Positions 54,192 through 62,927 of a DNA stretch of 64,000 bases are shown here, one piece after another. A model generated the notes under the pieces. The model saw only the letters and a program-made list of their open reading frames with translations, was not told the origin of the DNA and did no database searches. Numbering within the stretch: position 1 is the first letter of the stretch; every line of letters starts with the position of its first letter. The DNA is from Candidatus Corynebacterium faecigallinarum (GTDB lineage Bacteria > Actinomycetota > Actinomycetes > Mycobacteriales > Mycobacteriaceae), in NCBI GenBank assembly GCA_019120175.1, contig DWVP01000009.1, positions 79,236-143,235 on the forward strand, read 5' to 3'. Position numbers and translations under genes: made by a program.

Positions 54192-55102
54192 GGCCGCTGA
54201 GACCACTGGAACCTCCGGAACCAGGTGGTACAGAGGGGCTGCTTCGTACAAGTTCCTTGAGCTTGGCCAGCGCATCCTCAGAGAATTGATCCGCCGGTAG
54301 ATAGATTTCGATGCGGTGATCAGGGCTGTCTGCCTGCAACCAGATCTGGAAGTCCAGTGTCAGGGCTCCGACCAGAGGATGCTGGAAGTGCTTCACACCT
54401 GCGGTGCAGGCCCCGACCTGGCCGGACGCCCACAGTGCTGCGAAGTCGGAGTCTTTCATGCAGAGTTCTCCGACGAGCTCGCCCAAGCGGGCATCGTCGG
54501 GGTATTTTCCACTGATGAAACGCAGGTAGGAGACGTACGTGCGGGCCTCTGCGCCCCAATCTGGATAAGCGCCCCGCACGTTCTCATCGAGAAACAACAG
54601 CCGCGGTAATGAGGGGCGTGTTCGCGGGTCGTCCGCGTCGAACGGTAGGTGGGGAGCCAAGATGGCGTGACCAGTCGGTGTCCACGCCAGGGCATCGCTA
54701 CGACGCCCCAGGAGAACTGCTGGTTGGTCATCAAGCGCATGCAGTGTTGCCACAGCGCGAGGATGTGCGTGCTCGGGACGCGAGCGCGTGGTCGGCGTCA
54801 TCAGAGAGGGTCTGGCCAGGTCAAGCAGATGCTCGGTTTCGGTGGGTGACAGGCGCAACGCTCTGGCCAGTGCGAGCAGTACCTCGTCGGAGGCGTTGGC
54901 GGACTGCCCCCTGTTCCAGTCGCATGTAGTAGGCGACCGACACCCCAGCAAGCTGAGCCACTTCTTCGCGCCGCAATCCCGGCACCCTTCGGCGTTTCCC
55001 GGGGTGGTCAATGCCAACTTGTGCCGGATCGATGGCGTCACGTCACGACCGCAGGAACTCTCCGAGGCTTCCAGACATGGACGCTGAATCAGTTGGGTTC
55101 AT
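54163..55102 (-). pseudogene. XRE-type (MmyB-like) transcriptional regulator, broken
   Basis: Read across two lesions the gene gives MNPTDSASMSGSLGEFLRS, a TGA where Arg is expected, then RDAIDPAQVGIDHPGKRRRV and PGLRREEVAQLAGVSVAYYM (helix-turn-helix), then a G-run of five that shifts the frame by one before QSANASDEVLLALARALRLS. The remaining MmyB-like ligand domain (about 200 aa) is intact (ALDDQPAVLLGRRSDALAWT, RLLFLDENVRGAYPDWGAEA). MmyB-type regulators often control a divergent oxidoreductase gene; the divergent gene here is also broken. Confidence 0.88.
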
Positions 55103-55321
55103 GCTGATGAGTCCAGGTCCCGGGACCGCGTGGCGAATGCTCCCTCCGGTGACGGTAACCCCACCAGTCATACGATAAGTGGGGGTCCGGACAACTCTCC
55201 GTGGTGTGACGATCCTGGAAGCTGTCGTGCAGTGGGCTGGTACCCAGTCTCGGCGACTTGGCCCCCTTGGCAGTACATCCGTGCGGGGGTCATCGAGACA
55301 TCCATACAAGCAGGAGGCAAC

Positions 55322-56238
55322 GTGGACAATTGCCGCTAAACCGCGCTCATCGTCGGGGTGAACGGAATCACCGGTTCAGAAATCGCCCGGCAGCTCTCGA
55401 TCCGCAATGATTGGACGCTCTACGGTCTGTCTCGTTCAGAGCACCAGCTGACACCGGGTGTCCGTCATGTTCGGGCAGACCTGCAGGACCCCCAGGACGT
55501 TGCCCGGGCGCTCAGGGATATTCGCCCGACACACGTATTCCCCAACGTGTGGTCTCGACAGGAGAACGAGGAAGAGAATATCCGCGTCAACGGGGCCATG
55601 CTGCGTAACCTTGTCGACGCACTCTCCCCGGCTGAAAGTGTGGAACATGTCGCGCTGATGACCGGGTTGAAGCACTACATGGGGCCTTGTGAGGCGTTCG
55701 GCACCGGAGAGATGCGGGAGACTCCGTTCAGGGAGGAGTCGCCCGGGAAACCGGTACGCCGCTGGTGTTCCCCGGCACTGAGCTTGTCCGGAACTGCCTG
55801 ACCGACATCAGTGACTCCCGGGTGGTCGCTGACCAGATGATCTGGGCTTCGACCACACCTGGCATCGGGAATCAGGCCTGGAATGTGACCAACGGTGAAG
55901 TCTTCCGCTGGCGCTGGCTGTGGCCGCGTCTGGCTGAGGCCCTCGGCGTTGACTGGGAGGGGCCGACGTCGGAGCCCTGTCCATTGGTTGAGCAGATGGC
56001 GGGGAAGGAAGAACTCTGGAAGGACATCGCCGGTAAGTACGACTTCGAGGAAGACCGACTGGATCGCGTGGCATCCTTCTGGCATACGGACAGCGACCTT
56101 GGTGTTGAGGTCGAGGTTGTGGCCGACATGACCAAGAGCCGTATGGCCGGCTTCACGACCTACGTGGACACGGAGCGGGCCTTCCTGGAGCTGTTCGACC
56201 GCTACGAGACGGATGGTCTGGTTCCTCCGCGGCGCTGA
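55322..56238 (+). pseudogene. PRISE-type / extended SDR reductase, broken
   Basis: An AGGAGG precedes a GTG, but codon 6 is TAA. The Rossmann start then reads TALIVGVNGITGSEIARQLS in the same frame, continuing to HVALMTGLKHYMGPCEAFGT. After GEMRETPFREES about 70 residues with the catalytic region are deleted and the frame changes to TPLVFPGTELVRNCLTDISD, VFRWRWLWPRLAEALGVDWE and on to the stop. The family (progesterone-5-beta-reductase/iridoid-synthase-like) reduces enones with NADPH. Its TGxxGxxG variant is GVNGITGSE. Confidence 0.85.
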
Positions 56239-56291
56239 CCTTGGTGGATCTTTTTGGTGCTGGGCCGAAGCCCGGCGGCAGGTGGGGATAC

Positions 56292-57171
56292 TTATGCCAG
56301 GTTGTCGTAGGCCTCGCTGTCGAGGATGGTCTCTGTCAGTGCGTCCGGCAGCCACCCGCGTGACAGCGCGCCACCATTGTTGATCGGGTTGCCCTCCTCG
56401 AACCACACGACCCGGTCGGCGAGGACGCTACTGTACAGGTTGTCGGCCTCGACCGGGGGGAGAAGGCGTTGACGAAGACGATGTCACCGGTGATGTCCCC
56501 GTAGTTCTCCGGGGATACCGACCGGGTGGTGTTCGCGGTGTCGCCGGCGTCGAACGACTCTTCGATCTCGCTCTGGATACCGTCGGCGGCGACGAACCCG
56601 AGATCTCGTCCAGCTTCTGTTCGGCCTCCTCGGTCCGGTTGACGGCCTCGGCGACCTGGGTGAACCCGGTCTGCCAGTCGGCCCCGGAGCTCTGCTCGTC
56701 AATCAGCAGTACCGGCGCGATCTCCTCGAGTTGCCCGCGGACCTTCTCGTCTGCGTAGCCCGGCCACGCCGGGGCGATGATCAGGTCGGGTTCATAGGAG
56801 GCCACGCGTTCGATGTCGATCTCGCGGCCGGTGACGCCCAGGCGGTCGTCCATGTAGTCGGCGTCGCGGTACTCGGCCATGTACTCCTCGGCCAGCATCT
56901 TCTCCTGCACCAGCGCGGCAGTGGGTTCCACATCCAGCGCGGCGAGGTTCTCGAAGGCGGGATCGCCGAGGGTGACGATGTCCTCCGGTTCCGCGGGGAT
57001 CTCCACGTCGCCCAGAGCGGTGGAGACCGTCAGAGGGTAGGACGCATTGCTGGACGAGGTTCCCTCTGCCTGGTCGGAATCATCGTCGCTGCAGGCAGCG
57101 ACTGAGGCAGTGACTGAGGCAGTGACGAGGACGGTAGAAAGGACGATCGCCGCAGACCGGCGCAATTTCAT
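56292..57171 (-). pseudogene. Iron-siderophore ABC transporter substrate-binding lipoprotein, broken
   Basis: The N-terminal 200 residues are normal: signal peptide with lipobox VAAC (Cys27), then EDIVTLGDPAFENLAALDVE and YEPDLIIAPAWPGYADEKVR of the FecB/BtuF fold. After TEEAEQKLDEI a deletion and frame change occur. The remainder appears in other frames as GFVAADGIQSEIEESFDAGD, GDITGDIVFVNAFSP and RVVWFEEGNPINNGGALSRG, ending at a TAA. No permease or ATPase genes are adjacent. A DtxR-like box overlaps the start codon. Confidence 0.85.
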
Positions 57172-57189
57172 TAACCTAGGCTAACTGTG
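57171..57189. promoter_or_regulatory. DtxR-like iron box
   Basis: TTAACCTAGGCTAACTGTG matches the 19-bp DtxR/IdeR consensus at about 12 positions (read on the minus strand, GTTAGCCTAGGTTAA core). It directly abuts the start codon of the siderophore-binding lipoprotein remnant, the expected place for iron-dependent repression. Confidence 0.5.
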
Positions 57190-57229
57190 GCACCGGTCCT
57201 TGGGATCTTGCCGCCGGGTACGGAAATTG

Positions 57230-57313
57230 ATCTCACCTCCGCCATTGCCGGCCGGACTTGGAAAACCCTCTGACCTGCAGGTCTCACGATGTGGAGAATG
57301 TTGGAGGTGTGAT
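57230..57313. repeat. 84-bp palindromic dispersed repeat, copy 2
   Basis: The same element as at 45221-45304: ATCTCACCT ... GACCTGCAGGTC ... AGGTGTGAT, gap-free with 14 differences. It lies between the putA stop and the start of the siderophore-binding lipoprotein remnant, both minus strand. Confidence 0.8.
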
Positions 57314-57331
57314 CGATGCCTGGCCCCGGAA

Positions 57332-60300
57332 CTAGCCGCGCTTCAGCTCGTCGGAGAGGGCGTGGAATTCCGGGCTGGGGTTGCCGAAGCGGTGCAGCGT
57401 CATGGAGACGGCCTGCTCCTTGAGCCAGTAGCGCAGCTCGACGCGTCCGGACACGGTCACGTCATCGTCGAGCAGGCACAACTCCGGGCGGGCAGCCAGC
57501 TCGGTCACCGTCTCCGGGGCGAGCGTCCCGATCACGCGGACACGGGCACCGACACCGGTCTCGTCATCGTAGTCACCTGCGGAGAGGGCGGCGGTGAAGG
57601 CGTCGTCGTCGGCCAGGAAGGTGTTCAGCTGCGGGAACAGCCGGGCCCCGGTGCGGAGCACGGACCGCGCCTCGTCGGAGACGGCCGGGTCCACGATCAC
57701 CCGCAGCGTTGCGCCAGCCTGGTGGGCGGCGAGGAGGACACGGGCGACCTCGACCGCCGGGGCGTCCTTGCTGATACGCATCACGACGTTCGCCGAACGG
57801 TAGCGGAAGATGTTCGCCTCCGCGGTCAGCCCGGTGAGGTCACGCGGGGAGCCGAACTCGGACTCCCAGGCCCGACCGTCGGACTGGCCGGCCTTCGAGA
57901 GCCAGCCGGCCTCGGACTCGGACACGGTGGAGGAGGACCGCAGCTCGGCGATGTAGCCGTCGACGGCCGGGGACCCGGTCTCCACCACGGCGGTGGGATC
58001 GGTGTCAGCGGCGCCGGCACCCGCGGCGTTGCTCCAGCGGCCCATCAGCATGACGTAGTTCGGGCCACCGGCCTTGGAACCCAGGCCCACCGAGGACTGC
58101 TTCCAGCCGCCGAAGGACTGGCGCTGCACGATCGCGCCGGTGATGCCGCGGTTGACGTAGGCGTTGCCGACCTCGATCTCGTCGACCCACTGCCGCACCT
58201 CGTGGGTGTCGAGGCTGTGGATACCGCCGGTTAGGCCGAAGTCGGTGGCGTTCTGCAGCTCCAGGGCCTCGTCCAGGTCCTTGGCGCGCATCAGGCCGAG
58301 CACCGGTCCGAAGACCTCGGTGAGGTGGAAGAAGGAGCCGGGCTTCACGCCCTCCTTGATTCCGGGGGTCCACAGGCGACCGGAGTCGTCCAGCTGCTTG
58401 GGCTTCAGCAGCCAGGACTCGCCGGGCTCCAGGGTGGTCAGGGCACGCTCCAGCTTGTCGGAGGGCAGCTCGGTGAGCGGGCCCATCTCGGCACGCATGT
58501 TGGTCGGCCAGTCGACGATCATCGAGGAGGCGGCGTCCAGCAGCTGGCGGCGGAAGCGCTTGGAGTCGTAGACGGAGCCGACGAGGATGCCCAACGATGC
58601 CGCGGAGCACTTCTGGCCGGCGTGGCCGAAGGCGGAGTACACCAGGTCGGCCACGGCGAGGTCGCGGTCGGCCGAGGGGGTGACGATGATGCCGTTCTTG
58701 CCGGAGGTCTCGGCGTTGATGACCAGCTCGGGACGCCAGGACTCGAACATCGCGGCGGTCTCGGAGGCGCCGGTGAGGATCACGCGGTCGACCGAGGGGT
58801 GGCTGACCAGGGTGCGTCCTGCACCGCGGTCGGCGGGGTACACACCGTGCAGCACCTCGCGCGGGACTCCGGCGTCCCAGGCGGCCTTGATGATGGCCAT
58901 GGAGCAGTGCGGGGTGGGCTTGGAGGGCTTGTGGATCACCGCGGCACCGGCGGCCAGGGCAGCGAAGGTGCCGCCGGCGGGGATGGCCAGCGGGAAGTTC
59001 CACGGCGGGGTGACCAGCACGACCTTGTCCGGGCTGAAGCGCACACCGTCAGCCGACTCGATGTCCTCGAGTTCCATCGCGAGGTTGGCGTAGTAGCGGG
59101 CGAAGTCGATGGCCTCGGAGATCTCGGCGTCCGACTGCGACACGGCCTTGCCCACCTCGGCGGCGGCGATGGACACCAGGTGGCCGCGGCGGGCGGCGAG
59201 GATGTCGGCGGTGCGGTAGAGGATCGCGGCGCGCTCGGCGGCCGGGCGGGCGGCCCAGTCGGCGGCGGCGTTGTGGGTGTCGGCGACGAGGGTGTCGATC
59301 TCGTCGTTGCCGATGATACGGGGGCTGAGCTGTGCGTCGATCCAGCCGTCCTGCGCGGAGGTGGCGATGGCGTCGGCGGCCCACTTCTGGTTGGCGGTCA
59401 GGGCGGGGTTGGTGTCCGGCTCGTTGACGAAGCCGGGGATGCCGCCGTTCTCGGGGGTGTAGGACGCGGCGAGCTCGTCGGAGGACGGTTCGACCTCGGC
59501 GCTGCGGTCCTGCTGGTGGTTGGCTGCCGGGGCGGTGTGGCCGTTGGCCTCGAGGATGGCGGTGAGGTCTTTGAGGGAGGCGCGGAAGCGCTCGGCCTCG
59601 CGGGTGAAGATCTCGTTGCCGGGGGCCAGGTCGAAGATGCCGGACATGAAGTTGGCGCTGGAGGAGTTCTCCTCCAGGCGGCGCACCAGGTAGGAGATCG
59701 CGGCGTCGAACTCCTGGGGGCGCACGGCGGGGACGTAGAGCAGCAGCTGTCCGACATCGTCACTGACGGCCTCGGCCTGCTCGGTGGCCATGCCCTGCAG
59801 CATCTCGAACTCGACCCGGTCGGTGACGCCGCGTTCGACGGAGAGCAGGTGACCGAAGGCGATGTCGAAGAGGTTGTGGCCGGCGATGCCCAGGCGCAGT
59901 CCTCGCATGTTCTCCGGCTGCAGTGCCCAGTGCAGCACCAGCTTGTAGTTGGCGTCGGTGGCCTGCTTGGACTCGCAGGTGGTGACGGGCCAGTCGGCGA
60001 CCTCGGCGTGGACGGTCTCCATGGCGAGGTTCGCGCCCTTGACCAGGCGGACCTTGATGCCCGCGCCGCCGTTGTCGACACGTTCGTTGCCGAAGGCGGA
60101 GAGCTCCTGGAGGGCGCCGAGGGCGTCGGGGAGGTAGGCCTGCAGGACGATGCCGGCCTCGAGGTTCTTGGTCTCCGGGAGGCTCAGCAGGCGACGGAAG
60201 ACGGCGATGGTGAGTTTCAGGTCGTTGTACTCCTCCATGTCCAGGTTGATGAACTTGGAGCCGGCCGGGGCCTTGGCGGCCTCGAGGTACAGCGGGGTGA

Positions 60301-60946
60301 GGCGTTCGACGACGTAGTCGACGGTGTCGTTGAAGCCCCACATGGACAGCTGGGAGGAGATGGAGGAGACCTTGATTGAGACGTAGTCGACGTCGTCGCG
60401 GGCGAGGAGTCGGCGGGTGTCCTCGAGGTGCTTGTCGGCCTCCGTCTCGCCGAGGACGGCTTCGCCGAGGAGGTTGATGTTCAGGCGGTGTCCGCCAGCG
60501 GTGAGTTCGGCGACGGCTTTGCCGAACTTGTTCTCGCGGGCGTCGACGATCATGTGGCCGACCATGCCGCGGATGCGCTGCTGGGCGACGGGCACGACGA
60601 TGTCGGGGAAGGTGGTTCCCAACTTGGAGCCCATCATGATCTGGGCACGGTCCAGGGCGCCGAGGGTGGCGGGCGTGATGTTGCCGAGTTCGGCGAGGGC
60701 TCGCGCGGCGGCCTTGCGGTCCTCGGTGCGCACCACACGGTCGACGAAGCCGACGGTGAAGTCGAGACCGTTGGGGTCGGACAGCACTGCGGCCAGGCGC
60801 TCGGCGGCGGGGTTGGCGTGCTTCTTGGCGCCCTTGGTGCCCGCGGCAGACTGGCTGGCCTTCAGCCAGGCGACGACCTTGTCGACAGCGGCCTCGGCCA
60901 GTTCGGTGAGATGAGTGGTGTCGGGGGTGCGGTTGTCGGTGATCAC
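57332..60946 (-). CDS. putA: Bifunctional proline dehydrogenase / glutamate-semialdehyde dehydrogenase
   Basis: A 1204-aa PutA. The PRODH barrel (about 90-470) contains ARDDVDYVSIKVSSISSQLS and GIKVRLVKGANLAMETVHAE. The aldehyde dehydrogenase domain (about 560-1020) has VILTGASETAAMFESWRPEL and the catalytic cysteine in SAFGHAGQKCSAASLGILVG. A C-terminal segment after residue 1050 matches the actinobacterial PutA tail. The enzyme oxidises proline to glutamate via P5C using FAD and NAD. The GTG start was chosen for its GAGGAGGA Shine-Dalgarno; further upstream in-frame sequence is non-homologous. A divergent GntR-type regulator gene lies upstream. Confidence 0.96.
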   Translation of the reverse strand: MITDNRTPDTTHLTELAEAAVDKVVAWLKASQSAAGTKGAKKHANPAAERLAAVLSDPNGLDFTVGFVDRVVRTEDRKAAARALAELGNITPATLGALDRAQIMMGSKLGTTFPDIVVPVAQQRIRGMVGHMIVDARENKFGKAVAELTAGGHRLNINLLGEAVLGETEADKHLEDTRRLLARDDVDYVSIKVSSISSQLSMWGFNDTVDYVVERLTPLYLEAAKAPAGSKFINLDMEEYNDLKLTIAVFRRLLSLPETKNLEAGIVLQAYLPDALGALQELSAFGNERVDNGGAGIKVRLVKGANLAMETVHAEVADWPVTTCESKQATDANYKLVLHWALQPENMRGLRLGIAGHNLFDIAFGHLLSVERGVTDRVEFEMLQGMATEQAEAVSDDVGQLLLYVPAVRPQEFDAAISYLVRRLEENSSSANFMSGIFDLAPGNEIFTREAERFRASLKDLTAILEANGHTAPAANHQQDRSAEVEPSSDELAASYTPENGGIPGFVNEPDTNPALTANQKWAADAIATSAQDGWIDAQLSPRIIGNDEIDTLVADTHNAAADWAARPAAERAAILYRTADILAARRGHLVSIAAAEVGKAVSQSDAEISEAIDFARYYANLAMELEDIESADGVRFSPDKVVLVTPPWNFPLAIPAGGTFAALAAGAAVIHKPSKPTPHCSMAIIKAAWDAGVPREVLHGVYPADRGAGRTLVSHPSVDRVILTGASETAAMFESWRPELVINAETSGKNGIIVTPSADRDLAVADLVYSAFGHAGQKCSAASLGILVGSVYDSKRFRRQLLDAASSMIVDWPTNMRAEMGPLTELPSDKLERALTTLEPGESWLLKPKQLDDSGRLWTPGIKEGVKPGSFFHLTEVFGPVLGLMRAKDLDEALELQNATDFGLTGGIHSLDTHEVRQWVDEIEVGNAYVNRGITGAIVQRQSFGGWKQSSVGLGSKAGGPNYVMLMGRWSNAAGAGAADTDPTAVVETGSPAVDGYIAELRSSSTVSESEAGWLSKAGQSDGRAWESEFGSPRDLTGLTAEANIFRYRSANVVMRISKDAPAVEVARVLLAAHQAGATLRVIVDPAVSDEARSVLRTGARLFPQLNTFLADDDAFTAALSAGDYDDETGVGARVRVIGTLAPETVTELAARPELCLLDDDVTVSGRVELRYWLKEQAVSMTLHRFGNPSPEFHALSDELKRG

Positions 60947-61090
60947 GATGGGGTCCTCCTCGGGTGCGCGTAGTCGTAACGTTGTCCGTTGCGTCTCTTG
61001 TCCGACCAGTCTGGTTGTGGTCAGTCCGAAGGGGAAAGGGGTGATTCCGATGACAGGTCTTGTTTGAGTCAGAAATGCTGGGATTGTTCG

Positions 61091-61100
61091 ACAATTGTGG
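61091..61100. promoter_or_regulatory. Small palindrome in the putA-regulator spacer
   Basis: GACAATTGTG contains the perfect palindrome ACAATTGT, preceded by an overlapping TTGT-TCG-ACAA inverted repeat. It lies just before the regulator start in the 167-base divergent spacer with putA, so it may be an autoregulatory operator. Confidence 0.35.
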
Positions 61101-61113
61101 GAGCATGGTGGGC

Positions 61114-62736
61114 ATGACTGACAGCAATCCGACTGGTGACGCAGCGGCAGTCCGGGCTGTGGGCATGCCGGGGGAGTCACCGCTTCTGCGGCGGGGCCGA
61201 CCACGGATTCAGGACGCTGCGGACGACATCGTCGCCGGCGTGCTCGCCACCGCCGGCCCGAGAGTGGGCGGACGCGACTACTCCTCCCGACGCATCGCGC
61301 TGATGACCGGGTTGAGTCAGCCGGTGGTGAGCCGGGCGATGCGCCGGATCCGTTCCGGTGCCGGTCCCGCGGCTTCCGGGGCCGCCGGAGCTGCGGCGAA
61401 CGCCGGGGTTGCCGAGGGCGCCGCGACCGCCGATGTGCGGCTGCCGGTTGTGGCGCGGGCCGAGACCGAGAACCCGCGCAACCTCCGGGTCCGGGAGTTC
61501 CGGGTGGAGTACCCGCGGCTGACGATCCTGTTCGAGCAGGGTGGACGGGAGGTTCACGGTGAACGGCAGGCCTCGGCACGTCGTGCGGCGGCGGTGATGG
61601 CGGTGCTGCGGGTTTCCGGGGTGTCCGGCTGGCCGCAGCGGCAGGCAGCGTTCGACGCCGGGGACGATCCTCTCCCGGCCGGGGTGCTGCGGGTGATCTG
61701 GGAGCCCGGCGGGCAGGGGTGGGATGCATTCCTGGCACAGGTTTCTGCGGTACTGGATTCCTGCGCCGCGTCGGTGGACGCCATTCCCGGTGATCTGCTG
61801 GCCCGACTGTCCGGTGCGGTGGGACGTGGACTGCACGGGGTGCAGTGGCAGCGTACGGTGCCCCGCACCCGGTCCATCGGGGAGGAGGACGCGGCGTCCG
61901 GTACTGCCTCTGGCTCTGCACCTGATACCTCATCCGACGCACGGCGTACCCGGCGAAGCGATGCGGATTTTGACTCGAATTACTTATCCCTGGCGGAGTA
62001 TCCTCCCCCGACCAACGCCAGGATGGACACAACACCGAGACATTTGCAGAACGAAATCTCGGTCACCGAGCAGATCGCCATTGCCCTGCGCAAGGAGATC
62101 ATGAACGCCGGCTACCAGGCAGGAGACCGGGTCACGAGCCCCCGGCTCGCCCAACACATGGACATCCCGGTCTCTGCGGTCCGCTCCGCGATGCGGCGCA
62201 TGGTCGACGACGGTCTGCTCACCACCTCCGGAGGTTCTTTCGCCCTGCCGTTGGTCACCGGCAAGGACATCATCGACCTGTACGCCGCCCGCCTCCAGGT
62301 CGGCCGGGTGATCCTGCGGGCCTGCACAGCCCGCTCCCGGCACCACCTGTTGGCGTCCCAACTGGCGCTACGCGGTGTGGTCGCCGCCGCCGAACAGGGC
62401 ACGGCGGCTGACGTGGACCAGGCGGACCTGCATTTCCAGCAGACCCTGGCCGACGCCAGCGGCCTGCCGCAGTCTTCCCGCATCTTCCACCAGCTCACGC
62501 TGCGTCTCCGCATGTTCATCTCGGTGCTGCAGCTGGACTACACCCCGGCGGTGCAGCGCATCGTCAGCGATGACCGCTCCCTACTCGATGCGCTGATGTC
62601 CGGTGAGTCCGGCAAGGAAACTGCGCTGCGGGTGTGGCGAGGCAAGCTCGACAACGCGGTCCGGCACATGGTCTACGTCTCGCCGACCAGGTTCGATCTC
62701 GAATTGTGGGAGCAGTTGGTCGGCAAGGTGAAGTAG
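61114..62736 (+). CDS. GntR/FCD-type regulator with an extra N-terminal HTH domain
   Basis: A 540-aa protein. The first half contains a helix-turn-helix (SSRRIALMTGLSQPVVSRAM, about residues 50-72) and an uncharacterised alpha/beta domain. After a Ser/Thr/Arg/Ala-rich linker (about 270-300) comes a GntR winged helix (LRKEIMNAGYQAGDRVTSPR, PVSAVRSAMRRMVDDGLLTT) and an FCD-like effector domain with LHFQQTLADASGLPQ. It probably regulates the divergent putA gene. The start at MTDSNP is a choice; an in-frame start 54 bases upstream exists. An internal ATG at 62023, preceded by AT-rich DNA, could give a normal 237-aa GntR protein. Confidence 0.75.
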   Translation: MTDSNPTGDAAAVRAVGMPGESPLLRRGRPRIQDAADDIVAGVLATAGPRVGGRDYSSRRIALMTGLSQPVVSRAMRRIRSGAGPAASGAAGAAANAGVAEGAATADVRLPVVARAETENPRNLRVREFRVEYPRLTILFEQGGREVHGERQASARRAAAVMAVLRVSGVSGWPQRQAAFDAGDDPLPAGVLRVIWEPGGQGWDAFLAQVSAVLDSCAASVDAIPGDLLARLSGAVGRGLHGVQWQRTVPRTRSIGEEDAASGTASGSAPDTSSDARRTRRSDADFDSNYLSLAEYPPPTNARMDTTPRHLQNEISVTEQIAIALRKEIMNAGYQAGDRVTSPRLAQHMDIPVSAVRSAMRRMVDDGLLTTSGGSFALPLVTGKDIIDLYAARLQVGRVILRACTARSRHHLLASQLALRGVVAAAEQGTAADVDQADLHFQQTLADASGLPQSSRIFHQLTLRLRMFISVLQLDYTPAVQRIVSDDRSLLDALMSGESGKETALRVWRGKLDNAVRHMVYVSPTRFDLELWEQLVGKVK

Positions 62737-62788
62737 CACGGCGAAAACGGGGCGTCCGGAAAGTAAGGGGAGTACGGGGGAGTAGGGG

Positions 62789-62810
62789 GCGTACCGCAGA
62801 TGCGGTACGC
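62789..62810. promoter_or_regulatory. Perfect 10-bp inverted repeat upstream of the dioxygenase-like gene
   Basis: GCGTACCGCA and TGCGGTACGC flank a GA dinucleotide, forming a 22-bp site. It lies 118 bases before the lipoprotein ATG and about 50 bases after the GntR-type gene. It could be an operator for a dimeric regulator or part of a terminator stem. Confidence 0.55.
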
Positions 62811-62927
62811 AAGGTGTCTGCGTCTGGGGGACGCGGACAGGTGGGGTCGGGCGGAAGACTCATAGGTGTCACAACCGCAGGGCCGGCAGGACCACACACC
62901 GGCCACCACCAGCCAAGGAGAAGAATC

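Noticed and set aside
58325-60379. 684-codon open frame opposite putA
   Set aside because: The same antisense artefact, with Gly/Val/Asp-rich low-complexity translation and no domain.
57332-62035. putA extended to a start near 62035
   Set aside because: The upstream frame overlaps the divergent regulator gene and is Pro/Arg-rich without homology. A GTG with a strong Shine-Dalgarno gives the normal PutA N-terminus.
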